Source of the DNA: Treponema sp.
GTDB lineage: Bacteria > Spirochaetota > Spirochaetia > Treponematales > Treponemataceae
Length of the DNA: 64,000 bases
Direction: 5' to 3'
Assembly (NCBI GenBank): GCA_017548565.1
Contig: JAFYZU010000054.1
Span: 1-64,000, forward strand
Positions 8,389-16,669 of the stretch are shown here, one piece after another; within the stretch, counting starts at the first letter, position 1, and each line of letters opens with the position of its first letter. Made by a program: the position numbers and the translations under genes. Below the pieces are notes generated by a model. The model saw nothing but the letters and a program-made list of their open reading frames with translations. It did no database searches and was not told where the DNA came from.

Positions 8389-9660
8389 ATGAATAAAAAA
8401 ATAATCTCTGATTTAGATATTTCAAATGATGGAGATAAACTGAAGCGTGTAATTGAAATTGAACGGGAGCTTGGTGAAATTCAGGATGTCGATGTCCTTC
8501 TTGAACGGATCCTTACCGAAACACGAAAAATAGTTAATGCTGATGCCGGTTCAATTTATGTAGTCGAAGGCGATAATCTTCGTATTAAATATGGACAGAA
8601 TGATACTCATCTTAAGGAGCTTCCGGCCGGTGCAAAATTGCCATATACATTTTTTACTTTCCCGATTAATCAGCAGCAGATATGCGGTTATGTAGCTTTA
8701 ACTGGAGAACCGCTTAACATTAAGGACTGTTATAAGATTCCTGAAAACAAGCCTTATAAGTTCAACAAGGTTACAGATCTTACGACTGAATACCGGACAA
8801 AATCGATGTATACTATTCCGCTTAAAATGGCAAACGGAAAGCTTCTCGGTATTCTTCAGATTATAAATGCAAAAGATGAAAATAATAATATAATTCCTTT
8901 TGATGATGAAGCACAGCTTTTGATTTCTCACTTTGCTTCCAGCACGGTTCAGGCACTTCAGCATGCATATTTAACGAGTGATATGGTTCGACGAATGCTT
9001 AAAATGGCTGAATTCCGTGATCCTAAAGAGACGTATCCGCATGTTGAGCGCGTATCTTCCTACTCACTTGAAATTTACGACCGATGGGCATTTAATCATA
9101 ATGTTCCGGTTTCTGAATCACATACCTTCCGTGATACTTTAAAAATTGCCGCTAAATTCCACGATGTCGGAAAAGTCGGAATTTCTGATGTTATCCTTAA
9201 AAAAACATGGCCGCGTTTTACTGAGGAAGAAAGAAATATCATGAAGGGACATACCTGTATCGGTGCGCAGCTGTTTGATCCTCCAGAAAGTCTTCTTGAT
9301 CAGATGTGTCAGGATATTGCGCTTCATCATCACGACAGATGGGATGGCGGAGAAATGGGCTATCCCGGTAAAATAGAGCTTTCTCAGTTTTCTATAAAAA
9401 ATGGTGTTGTTCCGCAATGTGAACCTCTTTCGGGTACAGATATTCCTCTTGCCGCAAGAATTGTTGCCGTTGCTGATGTTTTTGATGCCTTGAGTCATAA
9501 GAGATGCTATAAGGAGTCCTGGTCAATAGAAGATTCTTTTGCAGAAATACAGAATTGTGCCGGAAAACAGTTTGATCCTGAAATTGTTCTTGCTTTTATG
9601 GAAATAAAGGACAGAATCTGTTCAATTCAGCTTGCCTATCCTGATGAACCGGAAGAATAA
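8389..9660 (+). CDS. GAF and HD-GYP domain phosphohydrolase (c-di-GMP phosphodiesterase-like)
   Basis: 423 residues. Residues about 15-185 form a GAF sensor (AGSIYVVEGDNLRIKY, then MYTIPLKMANGKLLGILQI). The C-terminal half is HD-GYP: KFHDVGKVG metal motif, HHHDRWDGGEMGYPG signature (GYP intact) and VADVFDAL. Such enzymes hydrolyse c-di-GMP to GMP in the cytoplasm, controlled by the ligand of the GAF domain. The ATG at 8389 is preceded by a weak purine stretch GGGGTAAA. It stands alone between the methyltransferase and a convergent gene whose stop is 3 nt away. Confidence 0.88.
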   Translation: MNKKIISDLDISNDGDKLKRVIEIERELGEIQDVDVLLERILTETRKIVNADAGSIYVVEGDNLRIKYGQNDTHLKELPAGAKLPYTFFTFPINQQQICGYVALTGEPLNIKDCYKIPENKPYKFNKVTDLTTEYRTKSMYTIPLKMANGKLLGILQIINAKDENNNIIPFDDEAQLLISHFASSTVQALQHAYLTSDMVRRMLKMAEFRDPKETYPHVERVSSYSLEIYDRWAFNHNVPVSESHTFRDTLKIAAKFHDVGKVGISDVILKKTWPRFTEEERNIMKGHTCIGAQLFDPPESLLDQMCQDIALHHHDRWDGGEMGYPGKIELSQFSIKNGVVPQCEPLSGTDIPLAARIVAVADVFDALSHKRCYKESWSIEDSFAEIQNCAGKQFDPEIVLAFMEIKDRICSIQLAYPDEPEE

Positions 9661-9663
9661 GCG

Positions 9664-10125
9664 TTAAACTGTCCCTAAGAGTCTTGTCAGTACTTTATCA
9701 AAGCAGTTTGCAAATTTTTCAAATTTTTTCTTATCGTAGCCTTCTTTGTAGTGTTTTACAAGGCCTATCTGTGCAAGATTATAGTTATATTCGCGTTCAC
9801 TTAATAATTCCCTGATGTTTTCACCGGTAAATTCAGTTCCTCTGTCGTTTATGACCGTTATGTGTTTTTCAACAAGGCGTGATGCAAAAAGAATATCCCT
9901 TGTAATTACAAGATCATTTTCGGCTGCATTTTCAAGGATATAGTTATCGGCAGAATCCTTTATGGAATCGGTAACAATCATTTTGTAGTTATTAAAATCG
10001 CAGGAAATGCTTGTGTTTGCAACGAAATTTATATCAAGATTATATTTAGCGGCTGTTTTAGTACAATGATTTCTTACCGGAAGAGGGCAGGAGTCAGCAT
10101 CAATCCAGATTACAGTTTTTGACAA
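9664..10125 (-). CDS. UPF0178 (YaiI/YqxD) family protein
   Basis: 153 residues matching the UPF0178/DUF188 family: WIDADSCP near the N-terminus, DLVITRDILFASR in the middle and a C-terminal basic helix. The fold resembles a PIN/NYN-type nuclease with conserved acidic residues, but no activity is established. The start is TTG at 10125, directly after the zapA stop, with AAGGTG inside the end of zapA as ribosome binding site, so translation is probably coupled to zapA. Confidence 0.85.
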   Translation of the reverse strand: MSKTVIWIDADSCPLPVRNHCTKTAAKYNLDINFVANTSISCDFNNYKMIVTDSIKDSADNYILENAAENDLVITRDILFASRLVEKHITVINDRGTEFTGENIRELLSEREYNYNLAQIGLVKHYKEGYDKKKFEKFANCFDKVLTRLLGTV

Positions 10126-10440
10126 TTAAAGCACCTTATTTATTTTATCTATCATATTCAGGGTACGCGAATTAATTTCACGTTCATCTTCTGAATTCTG
10201 TGATGGAAGAGGTTTTCCTTTTGTTATTGCAAGAAGCTTTGATTTTTCTTTATATAATTCATCGCAGAGCATAATTCCCGCAAGAATTGAATTCTGAAGC
10301 GGTGATTTTACTGAAGGGATTTTTTTTATGTCTTCTGTGATTTTTTCGTAATAGTTTAATAATTTTTTAAGATATTCTTCGTCTTCGTCGGCCTGAATAG
10401 TGAAGGATGTATCAAGAATGTTGATATGAAGTTTACCCAT
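10126..10440 (-). CDS. zapA: cell division protein ZapA
   Basis: 104 residues of a ZapA-like protein that would stabilise FtsZ rings at midcell. The N-terminal LHINILDTSFTIQADEDEEYLKKL segment matches the globular head; the ILAGIMLCDELYKEK helix starts the coiled coil. The ATG overlaps the stop of the upstream coiled-coil gene (TGATG), which indicates translational coupling. Lies at the end of the infC-rpmI-rplT operon, tying division to ribosome synthesis by co-transcription. Confidence 0.8.
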   Translation of the reverse strand: MGKLHINILDTSFTIQADEDEEYLKKLLNYYEKITEDIKKIPSVKSPLQNSILAGIMLCDELYKEKSKLLAITKGKPLPSQNSEDEREINSRTLNMIDKINKVL

Positions 10441-10931
10441 CAGAATATATCGAATCCTAAATCTTCTGAATCACCATCATTTTCTCCATCTTCTGTTTTC
10501 TGTTCATCAAGATTTTCCATCGTATCAAAATTCGGTGCTTCATTTTCAACAGATGACGGTTGTTCAGAATTAAACATACTTATTACAGGTATGTCATTTT
10601 TTGCAGTATCCTTAACAGGTTCTGCAGTCTGTTCTATTTTCGGCTCTTTATTTTCGGCCTTTTTTAGAGTAGTAGTTATTTCCTGACCGACTGTTTTTAA
10701 GACTGAATGTTCAATCTGATTAAGATGGTCAAGGGCTTTCTGAATACCAGACTCGATCTTGTCCTGATCTGTTTCAAAGGTCATAAGCTGCTCCGACTTA
10801 ACCGCCAACGCATTTTTGAGCTCTGAACATTCATTGCGCAAAGCATCGTTTTCGGCCTGCAGCTGTCTTATTTTTTCAACAGCACTTTCAACCTTTTGTT
10901 CCAGAAGTAAGACTTGATCGAGTGTATTCAT
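10440..10931 (-). CDS. ZapB-like coiled-coil protein
   Basis: 163 residues. The first 85 form an uninterrupted coiled coil (LEQKVESAVEKIRQLQAEND and the following ECSELKNAL) as in ZapB-type division proteins; the remainder is acidic and low-complexity, ending GDSEDLGFDIF. Position directly before zapA, with a one-base overlap, supports a division role, but the long acidic tail is not usual for ZapB (about 80 residues), so I keep the name as like. Starts 4 nt after rplT. Confidence 0.65.
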   Translation of the reverse strand: MNTLDQVLLLEQKVESAVEKIRQLQAENDALRNECSELKNALAVKSEQLMTFETDQDKIESGIQKALDHLNQIEHSVLKTVGQEITTTLKKAENKEPKIEQTAEPVKDTAKNDIPVISMFNSEQPSSVENEAPNFDTMENLDEQKTEDGENDGDSEDLGFDIF

Positions 10932-10935
10932 TCGC

Positions 10936-11295
10936 TTATGCCTTTAATGCTTTCTTTGCTGCTTCTACAACTGCTTTGAAAGCTGCCGGATCTTCAATAG
11001 CCATATTAGAAAGAGCCTTTCGGTTCAATTTAATACCTGCTTTGTTTACACCGTTTATAAACTGTGAATAGTTGAGGCCTTCTTCACGAACAGCAGCGTT
11101 AATACGTGCAATCCATAAAGTGCGGAATTCATGTTTACGGTCACGACGATCTACGTAAGCATGTCCTAAAGCCTTTGTTACGGCATCCTTTGCCGGTTTA
11201 TAATTTGATTTTCTGTCGCCTCTGAAACCTTTAGCAAGCTTTAAGATTTTAATACGACGATTCTTTCTTTTTGTTCCGTCTATTGCTCTTGACAT
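10936..11295 (-). CDS. rplT: 50S ribosomal protein L20
   Basis: 119 residues, standard length, with the basic [18 protein letters not shown] start, [11 protein letters not shown] and the C-terminal [11 protein letters not shown]20 binds 23S rRNA early in assembly of the large subunit and in several bacteria represses its own operon. Order infC-rpmI-rplT is the conserved bacterial one. Confidence 0.97.
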   Translation of the reverse strand: MSRAIDGTKRKNRRIKILKLAKGFRGDRKSNYKPAKDAVTKALGHAYVDRRDRKHEFRTLWIARINAAVREEGLNYSQFINGVNKAGIKLNRKALSNMAIEDPAAFKAVVEAAKKALKA

Positions 11296-11307
11296 TTGTT
11301 CACCTCA

Positions 11308-11508
11308 TTAACCGTATGGAAGCATCTGCTTTCTGATTTTTCTTGCATCAGCTTCATCTACATAACCTGCAGATCTAAGATTTCTCTTTCTTTTTGGAGA
11401 ACGTTTTGTCAAAATATGACGAAGGTTCTGCTTCTTGTGCTTAACTTTGCCAGTGCCGGTTAAAGAATAACGTTTAGCAGCTGACTTTTTTGTTTTCATT
11501 TTAGGCAT
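11308..11508 (-). CDS. rpmI: 50S ribosomal protein L35
   Basis: 66 residues beginning [14 protein letters not shown], the family start; [15 protein letters not shown] and [11 protein letters not shown] follow. A TTG three codons upstream (11517) is in frame but overlaps the GAGG ribosome binding site, so 11508 is the start. Confidence 0.96.
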   Translation of the reverse strand: MPKMKTKKSAAKRYSLTGTGKVKHKKQNLRHILTKRSPKRKRNLRSAGYVDEADARKIRKQMLPYG

Positions 11509-11521
11509 TTTATTCAACCTC

Positions 11522-12067
11522 TTATTTTGCGGCTTTTGCCGAGATAGTCATTGACATATTTCTTCCGTCCATAGCGGCCGGCTTGTCAATGTTGTACGCT
11601 GAGGTAAGTCGCTTTAACACCTCTTCCATAACTCCAAAACCAAGGTCTGTATGAGCAAGCTCACGTCCGCGGAAACGGATTGTAATCTTTACCTTGTCGC
11701 CTTCGTTTAAGAATTCCTGGATATGCTTGGCCTTTGTATCAAGGTCACCGGTACCGATTTTCGGCTGCATTCGGATTTCCTTGAGTTTCAATACCTTTTG
11801 ATTTTTCTTGGAATCACGGAGCTTTTTTTCCTGTTCAAAACGGTATTTACCATAGTCCATGATTTTACAAACCGGCGGGTTAGCATTTGGCGAAACTTCA
11901 ACAAGGTCGAGTTCCTTTTCATCTGCCATTTTGAGAGCGTCTGCAGTGGCTACTACGCCAAGCTGATTTCCCTCATCATCGATAAGTCGTACCTCACGCA
12001 CACGGATATTCTGATTAATCCGCTGCCCCTTATTGTTATTGTTAGTAGTTTGTGCTGTGTATGCCAA
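11522..12067 (-). CDS. infC: translation initiation factor IF-3, TTG start
   Basis: 181 residues with both IF-3 domains: N-terminal [20 protein letters not shown] and the linker [12 protein letters not shown], then C-terminal [16 protein letters not shown] and [14 protein letters not shown]-3 binds the 30S subunit and discriminates against non-AUG starts. The gene itself starts with TTG (complement of 12065-12067), set by a strong AGGAGGA site. In Escherichia coli a rare AUU start makes infC self-limiting; the TTG here fits the same logic by inference. First gene of the rpmI-rplT-zapB-zapA run. Confidence 0.96.
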   Translation of the reverse strand: MAYTAQTTNNNNKGQRINQNIRVREVRLIDDEGNQLGVVATADALKMADEKELDLVEVSPNANPPVCKIMDYGKYRFEQEKKLRDSKKNQKVLKLKEIRMQPKIGTGDLDTKAKHIQEFLNEGDKVKITIRFRGRELAHTDLGFGVMEEVLKRLTSAYNIDKPAAMDGRNMSMTISAKAAK

Positions 12068-12077
12068 CGATCCTCCT

Positions 12078-12095
12078 AGTGTTCATAAAAACACT
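12078..12095 (-). promoter_or_regulatory. leader hairpin upstream of the infC ribosome binding site
   Basis: On the transcript a perfect 6-bp stem AGTGTT/AACACT with a 6-nt loop ends directly before AGGAGG. A structure here could modulate access to the infC start, for instance in autoregulation; no tested homologue is claimed. Confidence 0.45.
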
Positions 12096-12120
12096 TTTTG
12101 CATATAGCGTTTATCTTCAT

Positions 12121-12149
12121 ATTATATGAATTTTCGGGATTTATGTCTA
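12121..12149 (-). promoter_or_regulatory. promoter of the infC operon
   Basis: Minus-strand TAGACA (complement of 12144-12149), 17 bp, TATAAT (complement of 12121-12126). Predicted start near 12114 leaves a leader of about 45 nt with the hairpin at 12078-12095. Confidence 0.7.
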
Positions 12150-12153
12150 TATA

Positions 12154-12190
12154 ATAAAAGAGATAAACGTTCATTGTTTATCTCTTTTAT
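12154..12190. terminator. long inverted repeat between the small ORF and infC
   Basis: A perfect 15-bp inverted repeat (arms 12154-12168 and 12176-12190, loop 7 nt). The arms are A-rich then T-rich, so it can act as a terminator, most usefully for the leftward 70-aa gene just upstream of the infC promoter. Confidence 0.7.
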
Positions 12191-12233
12191 ATCGGAAAAT
12201 TATAGTTATAGAAATATTTATCAGATTAAAAAA

Positions 12234-12446
12234 TTAAGCATTAACTGCAACTTTTTCTTTGATTTCTGTAAGATATCCTGTCCTGATGCAGCTGTCAAAA
12301 AGTTCGCGTGAGATATAATCAGTTTTGATATCTTCATATCCGTCCATATCCCTTACGATTTTTACAACAAAACCGTCTTCCATTTCACGAACAATTGTCA
12401 TATAGTCTGTGTTCTTACCAATGCTCTTAAGTGTATAGCTTTTCAT
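12234..12446 (-). CDS. small hypothetical protein
   Basis: 70 residues, no recognised family, no signal peptide or membrane helix. The sequence alternates charged and hydrophobic residues (MTIVREMEDGFVVKIVRDMDG), fitting a small beta-rich fold. Preceded by AAGGGG at suitable distance from the ATG and followed by a 15-bp terminator-like inverted repeat, which supports it being a real single gene. Confidence 0.65.
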   Translation of the reverse strand: MKSYTLKSIGKNTDYMTIVREMEDGFVVKIVRDMDGYEDIKTDYISRELFDSCIRTGYLTEIKEKVAVNA

Positions 12447-12519
12447 TTTATTTCCCCTTTATTAAAATGATTTATTCTTTTTTTTCAAAAGAAAGTATGC
12501 TTATATTATATTTTTCGGT

Positions 12520-12525
12520 TATAAT
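12520..12525 (+). promoter_or_regulatory. -10 element of the tatD-like gene, predicted leaderless
   Basis: TATAAT at 12520-12525 ends 7 nt before the ATG at 12533 and overlaps an earlier in-frame ATG at 12524, which therefore cannot be the start. No convincing -35 is visible. Confidence 0.5.
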
Positions 12526-12532
12526 GGAAAAA

Positions 12533-13291
12533 ATGTTAGAAAATAATTCAACTTTTTTTGTAGATGCTCATTTTCATTACAGCTGCTGTATTGCTGACTG
12601 TTGTTTTAATCCTCCTGAAAACTGGAAGGGCTGTTCATGCGCCCATAGTATTGAAGAATGGGAGATGCAGAAAAAAGGAGTCAGCGGTAAAAATATTGTT
12701 TCTGCATTCGGACTTCATCCTCAGGGTAATTATACCACAGAACTTGATTTTTTAAAAACACTTTTAGAAAAAAATGAAGTTCAGGCAATAGGTGAGGCAG
12801 GTTTTGATTATTTTACGCCTGAGTTTAAGGAAAATCGTGAAGAGCAGGAAAAGAATTTTACTTCTCAGATTGAACTGGCTGTTAAATATCAGAAGCCCGT
12901 TATAATCCATTGCAGGAAGGCAAACGATAAGCTTTTTGAATATTCATCCCTCCTTAAAAAAGCTCCGTCCGTTCTTTTTCATTCATTCATGGGGTCTTCT
13001 GTCGAAGCACAATCACTTGTAAGGCGTGGAATTAATGCATATTTCAGTTTTGGAAAACAGATGATGAATAATAATAAGAAAGTATTGGAATGCGTAAAAA
13101 ATCTCGATATCAAAAGACTGCTTGTAGAAACCGATGCTCCCTTTCAATTTCTGAAGGGTGAACAGAAAACTTATCTTTCGGATATCGTCAAAATCTACGA
13201 GGCTGCTGCAGAGCTTCTTGATATAGATTATGAAAAGCTTTGTCCCGTTCTTTCAGATAATTTTGATTCAATGTTTAATTTTTCCAAATAA
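12533..13291 (+). CDS. TatD-family metal-dependent hydrolase
   Basis: 252 residues of the TatD DNase/amidohydrolase family, a TIM-barrel with two metals. Ligand motifs visible are DAHFH, GEAGFDY (Glu), IIHCRKA (His), LFHSFMGS (His) and VETDAPF (Asp). Family members are cytoplasmic 3'-5' exonucleases or deacylases. An insert rich in cysteine (CCIADCCFNPPENWKGCSC) follows the first metal motif and is unusual; it could bind zinc. Start chosen from the -10 position. Confidence 0.85.
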   Translation: MLENNSTFFVDAHFHYSCCIADCCFNPPENWKGCSCAHSIEEWEMQKKGVSGKNIVSAFGLHPQGNYTTELDFLKTLLEKNEVQAIGEAGFDYFTPEFKENREEQEKNFTSQIELAVKYQKPVIIHCRKANDKLFEYSSLLKKAPSVLFHSFMGSSVEAQSLVRRGINAYFSFGKQMMNNNKKVLECVKNLDIKRLLVETDAPFQFLKGEQKTYLSDIVKIYEAAAELLDIDYEKLCPVLSDNFDSMFNFSK

Positions 13292-13342
13292 TGTATCTTT
13301 TGTTTTGATTTTTTGTTATATTTATATCAGGAAAAATAATTT

Positions 13343-15040
13343 ATGGAAAAATCAAAACGTTTTAATCTTTATATTTACATTGAACTTATAAGCGCAGTTC
13401 TTTTTTCGTTGTTATCGGTTTCTTTTCATGCTGATATTTCTCTTCTTGCATTTCCTCTTGCGGCCGGCTTTACTGCTGTAACTGTTTATTATGTTTATTT
13501 TAAAATGCTCAGGAACGAGGATGGAAAAAAAGCATTTGGTTCATTAAGATTCATTGAATATCTTCCGTTTGTGCTTCTTCTTTCTTTTATTCTCCGTAGA
13601 GCAGGAAAAGAGGGGACTTATTACTGGTATGATCTTATTCAGGTGCTTTTATGGTGTGTAACTTTCATTACATCACTTATGAACGCATTTATAATGAATG
13701 AAAAGCGTATAAAAAATTATACTTCCGGATGGAAGGTAGTTCCTGAAAAAACAAAATTCAGCGGTAAGGCAAAGGTAGTTTTTGAAGTTATAGACTGGAT
13801 AGATGCTCTTGTTCAGGCAATCTTCATGGTTCTTCTTATTCAGATTTTTGTTCTCCAGCTTTACGTAATTCCTTCTGAATCGATGGTTCCTGAATATCTT
13901 GTAAAGGATAAGGTTGCAGTTTTAAAGCTTGACTGTGGTCCGAAATTTCCTCTTACCGAAATTGGATTGTCAGATTTTAAACCATATAAACGCGGCCAGA
14001 TTGTCGTTTTAAGAAATCCTCATTATAAGCTTGACCGTAAATCAGAAGTAAAAACAGTAACATCTCAGCTTGTATTCATGCTTACGTTTACAAAGGTAAA
14101 TCTCAACAAAGATGAAAACGGAAAGCTTAAGGCTGATCCTCTGGTAAAAAGAATTACCGGACTTCCCGGTGAACAGCTTGTAATGCAGGACGGAATTCTT
14201 TATGCACGAACGAAGGATTCATCTGATTTCAAGCCTGTAACAGAAGACGAAAAATATGCCTGCTGGAACCTTAATGCTCTTCCTAAAAATATTAAGGCAA
14301 AAGTTCAGGAATTTAAATTTTCGCAGGAAGAATATGATGCCATGATTCAGGTTGAAGCACTCCGAAAAAGCTATGATTTAGACAAGGCATATGCTGATGT
14401 AGAAGATATGGTTCAGACTCTTAAAAAAATGACTGAAGGCAAAAATAAGAATGGAACTTTCAGCGAACCTTCACTGCTGCTTAATAACTGGGATTTTAAT
14501 TTCCTTAATGCTGCTGCAAACATTCTTAATCAGAACGGGGGAGTAGAGTGGTTTGAAAAATTCATTACCTCGTGGATTTCGTCAAAGGACATAAAAAAAG
14601 ATATGTATGAAGAAGCGGCATATAAGCTTAATGTAATGCATAAAATCCTTTATGGAAAAATCATTACAAGAATAGCATCTTATATTGTTGAAGATAAATC
14701 AGAAATGATTAACTCCGATGAAAAGTTAAAAAATAATGCTCAGCTTGAATATTATATATATATTTATCAGAGATATTATCAGGATGAACGAAACATGCCT
14801 GTATTCCCGGCAAATGATGAAAATGGTAATGCACAGTATATTCCGCAGGACTGCTATTTTATGATGGGTGACAACAGGTTTAATTCCCTTGATATGCGCC
14901 ATACAGATAAAGAATATAAAGCGCCTGTTACAAAATATGATTCAATGCCGTTTGAATACGCAAGCTTCATGCAGCCTCAGTATGTAAATAAAAGCCTTAT
15001 AATAGGAAAACCGATAATACGACTTACAAAAAGAAGATAA
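13343..15040 (+). CDS. lepB: signal peptidase I, enlarged form
   Basis: 565 residues, about twice the usual length. Three or four N-terminal membrane helices (roughly residues 10-55, 73-85, 98-116) precede the anchor helix at 152-173. The catalytic Ser is S180 in PSESMVP and the general-base Lys is K269 in KRITGLPGE; the C-terminal MGDNRFNSLDMR box is intact. Between residues about 300 and 490 there is a helical, charged insertion between the two halves of the catalytic domain. The enzyme cleaves signal peptides on the periplasmic side of the inner membrane; the insert may gate substrates, which is inference. SD-like AGGA upstream. Confidence 0.9.
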   Translation: MEKSKRFNLYIYIELISAVLFSLLSVSFHADISLLAFPLAAGFTAVTVYYVYFKMLRNEDGKKAFGSLRFIEYLPFVLLLSFILRRAGKEGTYYWYDLIQVLLWCVTFITSLMNAFIMNEKRIKNYTSGWKVVPEKTKFSGKAKVVFEVIDWIDALVQAIFMVLLIQIFVLQLYVIPSESMVPEYLVKDKVAVLKLDCGPKFPLTEIGLSDFKPYKRGQIVVLRNPHYKLDRKSEVKTVTSQLVFMLTFTKVNLNKDENGKLKADPLVKRITGLPGEQLVMQDGILYARTKDSSDFKPVTEDEKYACWNLNALPKNIKAKVQEFKFSQEEYDAMIQVEALRKSYDLDKAYADVEDMVQTLKKMTEGKNKNGTFSEPSLLLNNWDFNFLNAAANILNQNGGVEWFEKFITSWISSKDIKKDMYEEAAYKLNVMHKILYGKIITRIASYIVEDKSEMINSDEKLKNNAQLEYYIYIYQRYYQDERNMPVFPANDENGNAQYIPQDCYFMMGDNRFNSLDMRHTDKEYKAPVTKYDSMPFEYASFMQPQYVNKSLIIGKPIIRLTKRR

Positions 15041-15046
15041 GATTTA

Positions 15047-15250
15047 ATGAAAAAAATTAAAATATTAATAATATTTTTGATTTGTATTTTTATGACCTCA
15101 TGTAACAAAAAAACTGAGTTAAATTATTTTGGATTTTACCAAGGGGGGGAAAGAGTATATACAGCTAAAGTTAAAGGAAATAAAATTTCAGTTTATTGGA
15201 AAGATTCATATAGAGGTGGTGGTCCTCCCCAAAAATTTGACCAAATTTAA
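15047..15250 (+). CDS. small lipoprotein, possibly truncated
   Basis: 67 residues: a lipoprotein leader (IFMTSC) and a short mature part LNYFGFYQGGERVYTAKVKGNK. It starts 6 nt after lepB. The mature domain ends soon after a G/P-rich turn, and an open frame continues in another phase to about 15323, so it may be a decayed longer gene; I cannot prove a frameshift without homologues. Confidence 0.45.
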   Translation: MKKIKILIIFLICIFMTSCNKKTELNYFGFYQGGERVYTAKVKGNKISVYWKDSYRGGGPPQKFDQI

Positions 15251-15369
15251 GGAGAGTTTTTTTCAGTATAAAACAACGGTTGTAACTATAAGGAGTTTAA
15301 AAACTTTATTGAATTATAAGTAGATTATTATATTATCGTGTGATAAAATGATTTCGATGGAGGATTTAT

Positions 15370-15591
15370 ATGAATTATTCATCAATAGAAACAAAATTAA
15401 AAGATTTACCTCAACCGGCGCTGGAAGAAATATCATCATATATTGATTATATCTTTTATAAATTTTCTAATTCGTCTGATAATAAATTAAATAAATCCTC
15501 AAAAAAAGGATTCGGTTGTCTCAAGGAAATCCCTTGCAGAATGTCTCCAGATTTTGATAAAACTCCAGAAGAATTTGCGGAGTATATGTAA
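15370..15591 (+). CDS. DUF2281-like antitoxin
   Basis: 73 residues, start set by GGAGG 7 nt before the ATG. The N-terminal helix (ETKLKDLPQPALEEISSYIDYI) and C-terminal FGCLKEIP plus MSPDFDKTPEEFAEYM tail match DUF2281-type proteins that precede PIN toxins; the tail would wrap the toxin active site. The stop overlaps the toxin ATG by one base (TAATG), a typical coupling for a toxin-antitoxin pair. Confidence 0.72.
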   Translation: MNYSSIETKLKDLPQPALEEISSYIDYIFYKFSNSSDNKLNKSSKKGFGCLKEIPCRMSPDFDKTPEEFAEYM

Positions 15592-15965
15592 TGTATTTAC
15601 TAGATACCCATGCAATAATCTGGTATGTCTCAGGTAATGAAGAACTGTCATTAACTGCAAGAAAAATAATGGAAAATGAAAAGTGTCTTTTTAGTTTTGC
15701 TTCATTATGGGAAATTGCAATAAAACAAGCAAAAGGAACTCTAGAGTTTAATATAGATATACCACGATTAAGGAATGTTTTAGAAAATGAAGATTTTCTC
15801 TATCTTCCTCCTACCGAATTTGATGCTGAAAGAATTAAACAATTACCAGATATTCACAAAGACCCATTTGATAGACTTTTGATAGCACAAGCTATGGAAA
15901 ATAATTTAACCATAGTTACTAAAGATACCAAGATCCCTTTGTATGACCTTAAAACGGTCTGGTAG
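15591..15965 (+). CDS. PIN-domain toxin (VapC-like RNase)
   Basis: 124 residues with the PIN acidic residues: LLDTHAIIWY near the start, the SLWEIAIK Glu, DPFDRLLIAQA and the TKD near the end. VapC toxins cut tRNA or rRNA when freed from antitoxin. Translationally coupled to the DUF2281-like gene. Nearby base composition is more AT-rich than the flanking housekeeping genes, as expected of an acquired module. Confidence 0.82.
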   Translation: MYLLDTHAIIWYVSGNEELSLTARKIMENEKCLFSFASLWEIAIKQAKGTLEFNIDIPRLRNVLENEDFLYLPPTEFDAERIKQLPDIHKDPFDRLLIAQAMENNLTIVTKDTKIPLYDLKTVW

Positions 15966-16090
15966 TAATTCATTGGTTCTTCAATTAGTTATTTACCTTG
16001 TTCTTTCATTCATCCCATGTTAAAATTAAAAATAATCACTAAGGTAAAAGTATCACAAGCATAAAAAAGTATACGGAGAGTAAAAGGTAC

Positions 16091-16669
16091 ATGTTCAAAG
16101 AATATTTCGGTTTTTCTTTACCAACATCAAGCAGTACATATACTCAAACATTCAAATATGGCGGAGACGTTATAAATTATTCTAATAAACGACGATACGA
16201 ATGGGACGACTGCAATCAGCTTATAAGAACAGTTGATAATCTGTATGACACTTATTATGTATACAATAACGAAGGCCAGCGTGTAGCAAAGTATACCTCT
16301 AATTCTAATGCAATAAGCCAGACTTTGTACTTTAATAACTTCTGGACCTGGCATTATGATACGGCAAATGCATATAGTTCTTATGGCCAGTATTCAAAGA
16401 ATATCTATCTTGGTGAAACAAGAATTGTAACAAGATTGTTGACAGAAGAGGAAAAAACTAACAAAGAACTTGAAGCACAAAGAACATTCTATTACCACAC
16501 CGACCACCTTGGAAGTGCAAGTCTTGTAACAAATTACGAAGGAGAAATCTACGAACGGCTTGAATACACTCCATATGGTGAAACCTGGGTAGAAAAGCAT
16601 AACATCATCAATTACTACATGCCTGATAAGAATAAAATTAAGCCTGAACAGAATAACTTAAAACGTTAG
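16091..16669 (+). pseudogene. Rhs/YD-repeat protein remnant
   Basis: An open frame of 192 codons covering the end of an Rhs core: YD-type repeats (YEWDDCNQLIRTVDN, YYVYNNEGQRVAKY) and the hallmark YYHTDHLGSASLVTN plus YTPYGETW. In intact Rhs proteins this is followed by an RFTGKE-type segment, the PxxxxDPxG closure and a variable toxin; here the frame diverges after TPYGETWVEKHNI and stops. The N-terminal thousand or so residues are also absent. It is therefore a fragment, and its end overlaps the 3' end of the opposite-strand lipid kinase gene. Confidence 0.75.

Noticed and set aside
15129-15323. Second small protein overlapping the 15047 lipoprotein
   Set aside because: No ribosome binding site or family similarity; more likely an out-of-frame continuation of a decayed gene.
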